Of a stretch of 6,948 nucleotides of DNA, positions 1 to 6,948 are shown in pieces (position 1 is the stretch's first letter; each line of letters opens with the position of its first letter). The notes beneath the pieces were generated by a model, which was not told the origin of the DNA, searched no databases, and saw only the letters and a program-made list of their open reading frames with translations. The position numbers and the translations under genes are program-made. The stretch comes from an uncultured Roseovarius sp. (GTDB lineage: Bacteria; Pseudomonadota; Alphaproteobacteria; Rhodobacterales; Rhodobacteraceae), in contig CAKSUL010000072.1 of assembly GCA_934501475.1 (NCBI GenBank), positions 1 through 6,948 of the forward strand, in the 5' to 3' direction.

Positions 1-1
1 C

Positions 2-1297
2 GAGGCGCATCAGGTGCTGTCGATGAACCGGCTGCGCGACCGCGTGACCCTGCGCACCGATGGCGGCCTGCGCACCGGGCGCGACATCGTGATGGCGGCG
101 ATGATGGGCGCCGAGGAATACGGCATCGGCACCGCCGCACTGATCGCCATGGGCTGCATCATGGTGCGCCAATGCCAGTCCAACACCTGCCCGGTCGGCG
201 TGTGCACCCAGGACGAGGCCCTGCGCGCCAAATTCACCGGCAGCGCCGACAAGGTGGTGAACCTGATCACCTTCTACGCACAGGAAGTGCGCGAAGTGCT
301 GGCCGGCATCGGCGCGCGCTCGCTGGATGAGGTGATCGGACGGGCGGATCTGCTGACACAGGTCAGCCGCGGCTCGGCGCATCTGGACGATCTGGATCTC
401 AACCCGATGCTGATCACGGTCGATGGCGCCAAGGACATCCGCTATGACCGCGACCGCCCCCGCAATGAAGTGCCCGACACGCTGGATGCGGCCATCGTGC
501 GCGATGCGCAGCGCTTCCTCGAAGACGGCGAAAAGATGCAGTTGCACTACGCCATCCAGAACACCGACCGCACCGTCGGCACACGGGTGTCCAGCCATAT
601 CGTGCGCAAGTTCGGCATGCGCAACACGCTGCAACCCGATCACCTGACGGTAAAACTGTCAGGGTCTGCCGGTCAGTCGCTGGGCGCCTTCGCCGCGCCG
701 GGGCTGAAACTCGAAGTGTCGGGCGATGCCAATGACTATGTCGGCAAGGGCCTCAGCGGCGCCACCATCGTGGTGCGCCCGCCGATGTCCAGCCGGCTGG
801 TGGCGGCTGACAACACGATCATCGGCAACACGGTGCTCTACGGGGCGACTGCGGGCTATCTCTTTGCCGCCGGACGCGCGGGCGAGCGGTTCGCCGTGCG
901 CAACTCGGGCGCGCATGTGGTGATCGAGGGCTGCGGCTCCAACGGCTGTGAATACATGACCGGCGGCGTGGCGGTGATCCTGGGCACGATCGGCGCCAAT
1001 TTCGGCGCGGGCATGTCGGGCGGCATGGCCTATCTCCATGACCCGGACGGGGCTTCCTTGGCACTGATGAACATGGAGTCGCTGACCGTCCACAAGGTGA
1101 CGTCCCCGCACTGGACGGCGCAGCTGCATGACCTGATCACGCAGCACGCCGCCGAAACCGGCAGCAAACGCGCGCGTGAGATCCTCCAGCACTGGGAGGT
1201 CGAGCGCGCCAATTTCCTCCAGGTCTGCCCGGTCGAAATGCTGGACAAGCTGCCCCATCCGCTGAGCGCCCCCGAGATGGCGCTGCCCGCCGAATAA
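2..1297 (+). CDS. gltB: Glutamate synthase large subunit, C-terminal part (5' end outside window)
   Basis: This is the last 431 codons of the NADPH-dependent glutamate synthase alpha subunit, which with the small subunit GltD converts glutamine plus 2-oxoglutarate into two glutamates in the cytoplasm. The visible part begins at the end of the FMN-binding synthase domain (TDGGLRTGRDIV, then an MAAMMGAEEYGIGTA stretch). The 3Fe-4S cysteines follow in the pattern C-x5-C-x4-C, with codons at 155, 173 and 188; a further Cys lies at 203. The remainder is the GXGXG beta-helix domain, from about 590 to 1070, with glycine-rich repeats such as GKGLSGATIVV, GNTVLYGATAG and GCGSNGCEYMTGGVAVILG. The frame is open from base 2 and ends with TAA at 1295. 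No gltD follows: the next gene is convergent, so gltD must lie upstream or elsewhere. Nothing suggests damage. Identification is very secure. Confidence 0.97.
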   Translation, partial: EAHQVLSMNRLRDRVTLRTDGGLRTGRDIVMAAMMGAEEYGIGTAALIAMGCIMVRQCQSNTCPVGVCTQDEALRAKFTGSADKVVNLITFYAQEVREVLAGIGARSLDEVIGRADLLTQVSRGSAHLDDLDLNPMLITVDGAKDIRYDRDRPRNEVPDTLDAAIVRDAQRFLEDGEKMQLHYAIQNTDRTVGTRVSSHIVRKFGMRNTLQPDHLTVKLSGSAGQSLGAFAAPGLKLEVSGDANDYVGKGLSGATIVVRPPMSSRLVAADNTIIGNTVLYGATAGYLFAAGRAGERFAVRNSGAHVVIEGCGSNGCEYMTGGVAVILGTIGANFGAGMSGGMAYLHDPDGASLALMNMESLTVHKVTSPHWTAQLHDLITQHAAETGSKRAREILQHWEVERANFLQVCPVEMLDKLPHPLSAPEMALPAE

Positions 1298-1320
1298 GCC
1301 GCTCAACGCTCCCCGACAGA

Positions 1321-1362
1321 AAAAGGCCCGGACAGTTTCACCTGCCCGGGCCCTTCATTTTT
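1321..1362. terminator. Bidirectional intrinsic terminator between gltB and the DUF2125-type gene
   Basis: A 7-bp perfect stem GGCCCGG (1325-1331) pairs with CCGGGCC (1346-1352). After one A-C mismatch it continues as CAG (1333-1335) with CTG (1342-1344), closing a 6-nt loop. It is preceded by AAAA and followed by TTCATTTTT, so it carries a U tract in either direction. It lies 27 bases after the gltB stop and just past the stop of the opposing gene, which is where a shared terminator of two convergent genes is expected. Confidence 0.9.
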
Positions 1363-1386
1363 CCATAAATACTCAAATTCCGGCGC

Positions 1387-2913
1387 TTATTTCAGGCGCT
1401 GCCCATTGGCAAGGATCTGACCCGCTTCGTTGAACTCCAACTGGGATTTCAGCGCATCCTCACCCTCGCCGGGCACGGCGAACATGCCCATCATCATGCG
1501 CACGCCCATGGCCTGATCCTCGGGCAGAAGCCCCATCGCCACCAGCGCGTCCAACAGGCCGTTGCCGCCGGTCAGCGCCAGGTTGATCGTGCCGATCGGC
1601 TTGGGCATCCCGTCATATGTGGTGGTGTCGCTGTTGTCGAACGTGAACGCGCCATCACCCGTCAGCTTGGCCCCTGCGGCGCTGACCGTCAGCGAATTCA
1701 GCGCCACGCTTTCCAGCTCGCCCGGATTTTGCTCGCCGCTTTCCACAGCTTCCATCTGCGCGGGGTCCAGCAGGTCGAACGCCAGCCGCGCCATCCCCGA
1801 CAGATCCACCGCAACCGTGGCCGGATCGCGCGGCAGTTTCGCCTCGGGGTCGAACATGCCCCAGATCATGTCGGACATGGTGAAATTGCCCAGCGTCAGC
1901 GACAGGGCGAAATCCTGCGCGCTTTCGGTCTTGGAGATCGGCATCTTCAGCTGGAAACCGGCCTTGTCCATCGCCGCCGAGACGGGGAAGGGCAGGTCGC
2001 TGCTGGTGAAATCCATCTGGACATTCTGGCTTTCACCACCATAAAGCAGACGGTTCTCATCCATGGCGACGCTCAGGGTGCTGCCGCCGGTCGTGCTGTT
2101 GACCTTGGATGTCGCGCCCTCCTCCTGAAAGTCCAGCGCCATGTTGCCAGCGCCCAGGATATAGCTGCCCTCAAAGGAAAAACCGCCATGCAGCGCCGCG
2201 GCGATGTCCTCGATATTCATGTTTTCGGGGAACGACGAGGTGCCGGTCATTGCCAGGCTCTCATTGCCGCCCTTCATCAACAGGTAATTGCCGTTGCCGG
2301 ACGGATCCTTGAAATCCACCTCATAGGTGACGGGGCCGGATTTCATGTCCTGCACGGCGGTGCTGATATTGCCGGTCTTCATCTGGCCGGTGCCTGAGAA
2401 ATCGGCGATGTCCAGGCGCGCGGCGTCGAACTTCACCGGCTCGCCCTCGACCATCAGACTGGCCAGCGTCAGGCCCAGCGAGGCGGCGGAATAGACATAG
2501 GTCATGTCGGACGCATCGCCCGAGAATGTCAGCTTGAAATCGTCGGTCAGGTATTCCAGCACCGCTTCGCCGTCTTCGGTATCGGGGCCCTCGGCACGGA
2601 TCGACAGCGGCAGAACCGGCGGCAGCGTCAGGCTGACCGTGCCGTCGCTGTTGTCGCTGAAGGTCATTTCCGGAACCTTCAGGGTGATCGTCATGTTCTC
2701 TTCGGGAATCTGGAACGCCATGACGATGTCGCGGACCTCGAGCCCGCCGGATGTGGCGTTTTCCGTCGCCTGCATCTCATAGCCGAATCCCCTGATGTAA
2801 CCTGACCAGTCATCCCAGACCTGCCGCGAGGTGACATCGGCAAATGCCGCCGAACCCGTCATGAAAATCATCGCTGTCGTGGCATACCCGCCCGCGCGTA
2901 TGTAGGTGCTCAT
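1387..2913 (-). CDS. Exported DUF2125-type protein of unknown function
   Basis: This is a 508-residue protein whose function is not known. Residues 1-25 form a classical Sec signal peptide: a short n-region with Arg6, a hydrophobic core, and an AFA|D cleavage site after Ala25. The mature protein should therefore be periplasmic. No other membrane segment and no cysteine is seen. The body is acidic and rich in Ser, Thr, Gly and alternating hydrophobic residues, which suggests a large beta-sheet protein. I recall the overall pattern (an N-terminal DDWSGYIRGFGY stretch, then LKVPEMTF and LTLPPVLPLSIRAEGP) as that of alphaproteobacterial DUF2125 proteins; this was not checked by a search. The ATG at 2913 is preceded by AGAGGG at a reasonable distance, and the signal peptide begins there. 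The gene stands alone, convergent with gltB and divergent from the SDR gene. The gene call is secure; the family name is moderately secure. Confidence 0.85.
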   Translation of the reverse strand: MSTYIRAGGYATTAMIFMTGSAAFADVTSRQVWDDWSGYIRGFGYEMQATENATSGGLEVRDIVMAFQIPEENMTITLKVPEMTFSDNSDGTVSLTLPPVLPLSIRAEGPDTEDGEAVLEYLTDDFKLTFSGDASDMTYVYSAASLGLTLASLMVEGEPVKFDAARLDIADFSGTGQMKTGNISTAVQDMKSGPVTYEVDFKDPSGNGNYLLMKGGNESLAMTGTSSFPENMNIEDIAAALHGGFSFEGSYILGAGNMALDFQEEGATSKVNSTTGGSTLSVAMDENRLLYGGESQNVQMDFTSSDLPFPVSAAMDKAGFQLKMPISKTESAQDFALSLTLGNFTMSDMIWGMFDPEAKLPRDPATVAVDLSGMARLAFDLLDPAQMEAVESGEQNPGELESVALNSLTVSAAGAKLTGDGAFTFDNSDTTTYDGMPKPIGTINLALTGGNGLLDALVAMGLLPEDQAMGVRMMMGMFAVPGEGEDALKSQLEFNEAGQILANGQRLK

Positions 2914-3044
2914 CCTGAACCCTCTTGCTTGAAAAATCTGCGCACAGCTTCGGGGTATATCGTCACCGGGTCAAGTGGCGTTCTGTCTGGACCCATCGCG
3001 GCAAGCCCGATACGACAGGGCGGAAAACAAAGGGAGAAACGCAA
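2914..3044. promoter_or_regulatory. Divergent intergenic region, presumed promoters of the DUF2125-type and SDR genes
   Basis: These 131 bases separate two divergent start codons, so a promoter for each gene is expected here. Individual elements can be seen: TTGAAA on the + strand at 2929-2934, GTATAT at 2955-2960, and TTGACC on the - strand at 2974-2969. No pair has a normal 16-18 nt spacing, so no promoter is assigned. The only clear signals are the two ribosome binding sites at its ends. The assignment rests on layout. Confidence 0.35.
3031..3036 (+). promoter_or_regulatory. Ribosome binding site fixing the SDR start at 3045
   Basis: AGGGAG lies 8 nt before the ATG at 3045. The open frame extends upstream to an ATG at 2925, but that start has no comparable site. 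The extra 40 residues it would add are basic and unlike any SDR N-terminus, so this site decides in favour of 3045. Confidence 0.7.
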
Positions 3045-3794
3045 ATGGACATGACCGGCAAGACGGTTCTGATCACCGGCGCCAGCCGTGGCATCGGCGC
3101 GGCGGCTGCGCGGATATTCGCCGAGAGCGGTGCAAATCTGGTTCTGGCCGCGCGCAGCGGTGACGCGCTCGGCGCGCTGGCCGATGAACTGGGCGCGCGC
3201 GCCATTGCAGTGCCTTGCAATGTGGGCGAATTCGTCGATGTGGTCGGTGCGGTCACGGCGGCGGTGGATCAGTTCGGCGCGCTGGATGTGCTGATCAACA
3301 ATGCCGGCGTGATCGACCCGATCAGCAATCTCAGCGTGGCGGACCCGGCCGAATGGGGCCGTGCCATCGACATCAACCTCAAGGGCGTCTTCCACGGGAT
3401 GCGCGCCGCGATGCCGCTGATGCAGGCGGCGGGGGCCGGCACGATCCTGACCGTTTCGTCAGGGGCCGCGCATTACCCGGTTGAGGGCTGGAGCGCCTAT
3501 TGCAGTTCAAAGGCCGGCGCGGCGATGCTGACCGATTGCGCCCACATGGAAGGCGCGGCGCATGGGCTGCGCATCATGGGCCTGTCGCCCGGCACGGTGG
3601 CGACGCAGATGCAGCGCGACGTCAGGGCCAGCGGCGTCAACCCGGTCAGTCAACTGGACTGGTCCGAACATATTCCCGCCGAGTGGCCTGCGCGCGCCCT
3701 GCTCTGGATGTGCAGCCCGGCCAGTGATCCATGGCTGGGTCAGGAAATATCGCTGCGTGAAAAGGCTATCCGCCAGAAGATCGGGCTGACGTGA
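3045..3794 (+). CDS. Short-chain dehydrogenase/reductase (SDR family oxidoreductase)
   Basis: This is a 249-residue classical SDR, a cytoplasmic NAD(P)-dependent oxidoreductase; the substrate cannot be told from sequence. The Rossmann signature TGASRGIG spans residues 11-18 and the NNAG motif is at 85-88. The catalytic tetrad is complete: Asn111 (in DINLKG), Ser139 (VSSG), Tyr152 and Lys156 (YCSSK). Arg15 in the glycine loop and Arg37 after the second strand (LAARSG) are of the kind that bind the NADP 2'-phosphate, so NADP(H) is the likelier cofactor (inference). Length is normal for the family. The start is set by the binding site AGGGAG and by the motif beginning DMTGKTVLITGAS. It is divergent from the DUF2125-type gene and convergent with the Trm112-like gene, with 22 bp between stop codons. 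No neighbouring pathway gene hints at a substrate. Family assignment is secure; specific function is open. Confidence 0.93.
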   Translation: MDMTGKTVLITGASRGIGAAAARIFAESGANLVLAARSGDALGALADELGARAIAVPCNVGEFVDVVGAVTAAVDQFGALDVLINNAGVIDPISNLSVADPAEWGRAIDINLKGVFHGMRAAMPLMQAAGAGTILTVSSGAAHYPVEGWSAYCSSKAGAAMLTDCAHMEGAAHGLRIMGLSPGTVATQMQRDVRASGVNPVSQLDWSEHIPAEWPARALLWMCSPASDPWLGQEISLREKAIRQKIGLT

Positions 3795-3805
3795 TCCGCT
3801 CGGTC

Positions 3806-3836
3806 GGGTCCGCGCCTCAGTCCAGGGCGCGGGCCT
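3806..3836. terminator. GC-rich hairpin at the convergent gene ends (terminator-like, no U tract)
   Basis: CCGCGCC (3810-3816) pairs perfectly with GGCGCGG (3826-3832) around a 9-nt loop. The stem extends outward by a G-T wobble, two G-C pairs and another wobble. The right arm covers the last codons of the Trm112-like gene, whose stop codon lies in the loop. It sits just after the SDR stop. Neither side has a run of T, so it is not a canonical intrinsic terminator. It may serve as a 3'-end stabilising hairpin or as an imperfect shared terminator. Confidence 0.4.
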
Positions 3837-4038
3837 CGTCGATCAGCATGACCGGAATGCCGTTGCGGATCGGAAAGGCCAGTTTGGCGCGATCGCTGAT
3901 CAGTTCCTGCGCCGTGGCGTCATAGCGCAGGGTGCCGTGGGTCTGCGGGCAGATCAGCGCCTCCAGCATGCGGCGGTCGAATTCCGGGGTATTGACGTCT
4001 GGGGCGTTGGCGTCGGGGGTGTTGGGGGTTTCGCTCAT
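3817..4038 (-). CDS. Trm112-like (YcaR/UPF0434 type) small protein
   Basis: This 73-residue protein has a Trm112-like core at residues 24-73: [12 protein letters not shown], then [25 protein letters not shown]. Eukaryotic Trm112 is an activating partner of methyltransferases acting on tRNA, rRNA and translation factors; bacterial members are mostly uncharacterised, so a similar partner role is only inferred. Of the zinc-type cysteines only one (ICP) is present, which is common in bacterial members. Residues 6-20 form a low-complexity extension of three pentapeptides N-T/A-P-D/E-x. The start at 4038 overlaps the upstream stop in an ATGA, indicating translational coupling. Met24 (codon at 3967-3969) is an alternative start that would remove the extension. 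It is the last gene of the cnoX cluster. Confidence 0.9.
   Translation of the reverse strand: MSETPNTPDANAPDVNTPEFDRRMLEALICPQTHGTLRYDATAQELISDRAKLAFPIRNGIPVMLIDEARALD
3979..4023 (-). repeat. Three imperfect 15-bp tandem repeats inside the Trm112-like gene
   Basis: Units lie at 3979-3993, 3994-4008 and 4009-4023. On the coding strand each reads approximately AAYRCCCCNGAMKYC and encodes [10 protein letters not shown] and NTPEF. The repeats are in frame, so copy changes would alter protein length by five residues without a frameshift. Confidence 0.65.
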
Positions 4039-4679
4039 TGCATGATCTCGTCATTGGTGCCGCCGCGCAGCGCGAACTGCATCAGCGTCACAAGGGTTTC
4101 GCGCCGCGTGCTCAGCGATGGGGCCTCAAGCAGCGCCTGTTTGTCCTCGGGTTCGAACCCCAGAAGCATCGACAGGGAGTTGATCAGCAACTCATCTTCG
4201 GCGTCTTTCATGGTGTCCCAGTCGGTGCGCAGATCGCGGGCGATGAAATACCGCTCCAGCAGGGCCAGAAAAGCGGGCCGGTCAAAGGCGCTGTCCTCTT
4301 CCTCGGGGCCGAGATCGCGCTCGAATCCGCTCCAGCTGACCCGGCAGCGCCGATAGGGGGCAAAGCCTTCGATTTCCTCGATCACGCGAAACCGTGACAT
4401 GCCCGACAAGGTGATCATGTAGCGCCCGTCGCCGGTCTCGGAAAACTGCGTGACCCGCCCCGCGCAACCGATGGATTGAAGGCCGGGGCCGTCGCGCCCC
4501 GGCACCTTGTTGGGCTGGATCATCCCGATGAGGCGATCACTGGTTTTCAGCGTGTCATCCAGCATCGCCAGATAGCGCGGTTCAAACAGGTGCAGCGGCA
4601 ATTTGGCGCGCGGCAGCAGCAATGCACCGGGCAGCGGAAAGACCGGGATGACGTCAGGAAGATCGAATTTCTTTATCAT
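4035..4679 (-). CDS. LON peptidase substrate-binding (N-terminal) domain protein
   Basis: This is a free-standing LON N-terminal domain of 214 residues, with no AAA+ ATPase or Ser-Lys protease part. The hallmark opening is [12 protein letters not shown] followed by [10 protein letters not shown], at about residues 11-34. Then come LIGMIQP, IGCAGRV and the strand pair [14 protein letters not shown]. The C-terminal half is helical and acidic. In Lon this domain recognises substrates; the role of stand-alone versions is unknown, though substrate binding or an adaptor function is plausible. I chose the ATG at 4679 because the conserved block begins almost at once (MIKKFDLPD). An in-frame ATG at 4715, only 3 nt after the cnoX stop, would add 12 residues and is an alternative; neither has a strong ribosome binding site. 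It lies 39 nt after cnoX and overlaps the Trm112-like start by four bases, so the three genes are probably cotranscribed. Confidence 0.92.
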   Translation of the reverse strand: MIKKFDLPDVIPVFPLPGALLLPRAKLPLHLFEPRYLAMLDDTLKTSDRLIGMIQPNKVPGRDGPGLQSIGCAGRVTQFSETGDGRYMITLSGMSRFRVIEEIEGFAPYRRCRVSWSGFERDLGPEEEDSAFDRPAFLALLERYFIARDLRTDWDTMKDAEDELLINSLSMLLGFEPEDKQALLEAPSLSTRRETLVTLMQFALRGGTNDEIMQ

Positions 4680-4718
4680 GACACCCAACCTAGCCCGAAA
4701 CCTGGCCTGAACCATGCC

Positions 4719-5630
<912 letters not shown>

Positions 5631-5653
5631 GTCGTGTATCCCAATGCGTTATC

Positions 5654-5682
5654 CTGTGGCGCATCGCATGACGCCATGTCAA
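5654..5682 (-). promoter_or_regulatory. Candidate cnoX promoter with TTGACA -35 box
   Basis: On the - strand a consensus TTGACA occupies 5682-5677. With a 17-nt spacer the -10 position (5659-5654) reads CCACAG, which is poor; GATAAC lies 23 nt away, which is too far. The -35 match and the position just upstream of the first gene of the cluster support it. The weak -10 keeps confidence low. Confidence 0.35.
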
Positions 5683-5724
5683 ATGGCACCGCGCGAGGCG
5701 CTTTGCTGTCATGGTTTACATGGC
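5673..5724. repeat. GCCAT-type inverted repeats upstream of cnoX (possible operator)
   Basis: GCCAT (5673-5677) and ATGGC (5683-5687) form a perfect inverted repeat around five bases and enclose the TTGACA box. A 7-bp inverted pair, GCCATGT (5673-5679) and ACATGGC (5718-5724), spans 38 bases. A related imperfect palindrome, GTCATG-GTTTA-CATGGC, lies at about 5708-5724. This gives four similar half-sites in 52 bp of non-coding sequence between xth and cnoX. No known regulator is recognised. Confidence 0.35.
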
Positions 5725-5796
5725 GTAGCGCGTGCGTGGTTGCAAGGGGCAGACCGCGCCGCGCATTGCCCGGACGCAGTGACGACGCGGCTGAAA

Positions 5797-6585
5797 TCAC
5801 AGGTCGAAGGTTGCGAAGACCGGGGCGTGATCGGACGGTTTTTCCCACCCGCGGGCGGCGCGCAGGATGCGGCTGGAATGCGCCGCAGAGGCGATGTCGG
5901 GCGTGGCCCAGACATGATCGAGGCGGCGGCCCTTGTCGGCGCTGTCCCAGTCGCGGGCGCGGTAGCTCCACCAGCTGTAAAGCTGACCGTCGGGGATATC
6001 GGCGCGCGTCACATCGGCCCATTTGCCCGACGCCATGACATCGTTCAGCGCCTCGACCTCGACCGGGGTATGGCTGACCACCTTGAGCAGTTGCTTGTGC
6101 GACCAGACGTCATCCTCGCGCGGCGCGATGTTGAGATCTCCGACAAGGATCGCGTTCTGCGGCGCATCGCCATGAAACCAGTCGCGCATTTCCGACAGGT
6201 AATCCAGTTTCTGGCCGAATTTCTCATTCTGGGTGCGGTCGGGCACGTCGCCGCCGGCAGGCACGTAGAAATTATGGATCGTGACGCCGTTTTCCAACTG
6301 CCCCGCCACATGGCGGGCATGGCCCAGTGAGGCGAAATCCTGCTCGCCCACGTCCCGGATCGGCAGTTTCGACAGGATCGCCACCCCGTTATAGCCCTTC
6401 TGGCCGCGCGCGATCATGTGGGTGTATCCAAGCGCCGCGAAATCCTCGGTCGGGATCTTGTCCACCGGGCTCTTGCATTCCTGAAGGCACAGGATGTCGG
6501 GCGCCTCTTCCTGCAGCAGGCGGCAGACCAGCGGCGCGCGCAGGCGGACCGAGTTGATATTCCATGTGGCGATGGTGAAGGACAT
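5797..6585 (-). CDS. xth: Exodeoxyribonuclease III (AP endonuclease, ExoIII/APE1 family)
   Basis: This 262-residue enzyme incises DNA at abasic sites and trims 3' ends in base excision repair. The full set of family catalytic motifs is present: N9 and N11 (TWNIN), E36 (CLQECK), Y107 (FYVPAGG), D150 and N152 (GDLNIAP), D223 (RLDHVW) and the D252-H253 pair (SDHAP). Length is normal for the family. The ATG at 6585 is preceded by GGAG about 8 nt upstream. The gene reads in the same direction as cnoX but is separated from it by 166 bp with its own candidate promoter, so cotranscription is possible but not required. It is separated from the response regulator upstream by an intrinsic terminator, so it should have its own promoter. 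Confidence 0.96.
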   Translation of the reverse strand: MSFTIATWNINSVRLRAPLVCRLLQEEAPDILCLQECKSPVDKIPTEDFAALGYTHMIARGQKGYNGVAILSKLPIRDVGEQDFASLGHARHVAGQLENGVTIHNFYVPAGGDVPDRTQNEKFGQKLDYLSEMRDWFHGDAPQNAILVGDLNIAPREDDVWSHKQLLKVVSHTPVEVEALNDVMASGKWADVTRADIPDGQLYSWWSYRARDWDSADKGRRLDHVWATPDIASAAHSSRILRAARGWEKPSDHAPVFATFDL

Positions 6586-6624
6586 GTGCGGGCTCCGTCG
6601 CTTGGGGTGTCACGGGGTGCCACG

Positions 6625-6653
6625 TTGCTATTGGCCCGGCGCCCAAAGCGCAA
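6625..6653 (-). promoter_or_regulatory. Weak candidate promoter for xth
   Basis: On the - strand TTGCGC (6653-6648) is followed after exactly 17 nt by TAGCAA (6630-6625), about 40 nt before the xth ATG. Each hexamer matches consensus at only about half its positions. It is listed because spacing and location, between the preceding terminator and the gene, are right. Confidence 0.25.
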
Positions 6654-6696
6654 GGGGCGGGGCGCGGATGGCGGCGCGCGCCATGGTGGCTGCCCG

Positions 6697-6725
6697 AAAA
6701 AAAGGCCCCGGAAAAATCCGGGGCC
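6697..6725 (-). terminator. Intrinsic terminator after the response-regulator gene
   Basis: On the - strand a perfect 9-bp stem, GGCCCCGGA with TCCGGGGCC (6704-6712 and 6717-6725), closes a 4-nt loop and is followed at once by seven T (6703-6697). This is a textbook Rho-independent terminator for leftward transcription. It lies about 127 bases after the response-regulator stop and ahead of xth, separating the two units. Confidence 0.93.
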
Positions 6726-6740
6726 AGTCCAACAGGGAGG

Positions 6741-6764
6741 TGCATGTGATAACCCCCACATGCA
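6741..6764 (-). repeat. Perfect 8-bp inverted repeat in the response-regulator 3' region
   Basis: TGCATGTG (6741-6748) and CACATGCA (6757-6764) are perfect inverted copies around an 8-nt loop. On the - strand the hairpin precedes a single-stranded CACCTCCC stretch and the terminator. Two weaker hairpins lie further upstream in the same transcript, at 6825-6840 and 6793-6813. Confidence 0.6.
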
Positions 6765-6851
6765 GGGGATCAGGCAGGGACCGGGATCCGGGTGGACCTG
6801 TGGCATCGGTCCAACATCGCAGGTGCGGGAATTGTTCCGCAGGCAAGCGCC

Positions 6852-6948
6852 TCAGGGGACCAGACGATAGCCGCCGCTTTCGGTGACCAGAAGGCGGGCG
6901 TTCGAGGGGTCGGGCTCGATCTTCTGGCGCAGGCGATAGATATGGGTC
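6852..6948 (-). CDS. OmpR/PhoB-type response regulator, C-terminal end (partial)
   Basis: Only the last 31 codons and the TGA at 6854-6852 are in the window. They read [14 protein letters not shown], then [13 protein letters not shown]. This is the end of an OmpR/PhoB winged helix: the DNA-recognition helix end (HIYRLRQKI), the EPDP turn, and the wing hairpin ending in GGYRL. The protein is therefore very likely a DNA-binding two-component response regulator. The receiver domain and any sensor kinase lie beyond the right edge, so the signal and targets are unknown. Its transcript appears to end at the hairpin with a seven-T tail about 127 bases downstream. Confidence 0.85.
   Translation of the reverse strand, partial: THIYRLRQKIEPDPSNARLLVTESGGYRLVP

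Noticed and set aside
659..1306. A 215-codon - strand frame opposite gltB
   Set aside because: Antisense to an unmistakable gltB and low in plausible protein content; no convincing start signal.
1729..2397. A 222-codon + strand frame inside the DUF2125-type gene
   Set aside because: Antisense shadow of a gene with a clear signal peptide and ribosome binding site; its own residues (many His, Arg, Gln) resemble no known protein.
2925..3044. A 40-residue N-terminal extension of the SDR protein from the ATG at 2925
   Set aside because: The 2925 start lacks a good ribosome binding site, and the extension is basic and unlike SDR N-termini. AGGGAG and the conserved motif fix the start at 3045.
6668..6684. 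ATGGCG-GCGCG-CGCCAT hairpin upstream of xth
   Set aside because: A 6-bp stem in very GC-rich sequence without a T tract or relation to a promoter; likely chance.
6735..6751. GGGAGG followed by GTG on the + strand, resembling a ribosome binding site and start
   Set aside because: The GTG is followed at once by a stop (GTGATAA), and the sequence is better explained as the complement of the hairpin and CCTCCC stretch on the - strand.
6389..6886. Several overlapping frames on both strands around the xth start and the downstream non-coding region
   Set aside because: They run through the terminator hairpin and the xth start, overlap one another, and are Arg/Pro/Ala-rich shadows without binding sites or family resemblance.

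Overview
The window looks like core chromosome of a GC-rich alphaproteobacterium, most likely a Rhodobacteraceae (Roseobacter-group) member. This rests on the protein sequences and on the run xth, CGPC-type YbbN/CnoX thioredoxin, LON-domain protein, Trm112-like protein. The species cannot be named from the sequence alone. I see no transposase, integrase, tRNA, rRNA, CRISPR array or phage gene.

Left part (1-1386): the 3' end of gltB, the large subunit of glutamate synthase, reads rightwards. It covers the 3Fe-4S cysteines and the C-terminal GXGXG beta-helix domain. It ends at a strong hairpin flanked by A and T tracts, which can terminate transcription from both sides.

Middle (1387-3794): a leftward gene encodes a 508-residue exported protein of DUF2125 type with a clear signal peptide. 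It is transcribed divergently from a rightward short-chain dehydrogenase/reductase (SDR) gene with a complete catalytic tetrad. A 131-bp intergenic region between them should hold both promoters.

Right part (3806-6585, all leftward): in transcription order these are xth (exonuclease III family), a 166-bp gap with a TTGACA box inside a small inverted repeat, cnoX (thioredoxin-TPR chaperedoxin), a LON substrate-binding-domain protein and a Trm112-like protein. The last three form a tight cluster (39-nt gap, then an ATGA overlap) and are probably one operon. Its apparent theme is protein quality control and translation maintenance. It converges on the SDR gene, with only 22 bp between the stop codons and a GC-rich hairpin there.

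Right edge (6586-6948): the last 31 codons of an OmpR/PhoB-type response regulator enter from the right edge. They are followed by a structured 3' region with three small hairpins and a textbook intrinsic terminator ahead of xth.

Overall this is an ordinary housekeeping region. The points most worth a second look are non-coding: the structured 3' region after the response regulator, and the GCCAT-type inverted repeats upstream of cnoX. A 15-bp tandem repeat at the start of the Trm112-like gene is a smaller curiosity. I found no convincing new multi-gene system.
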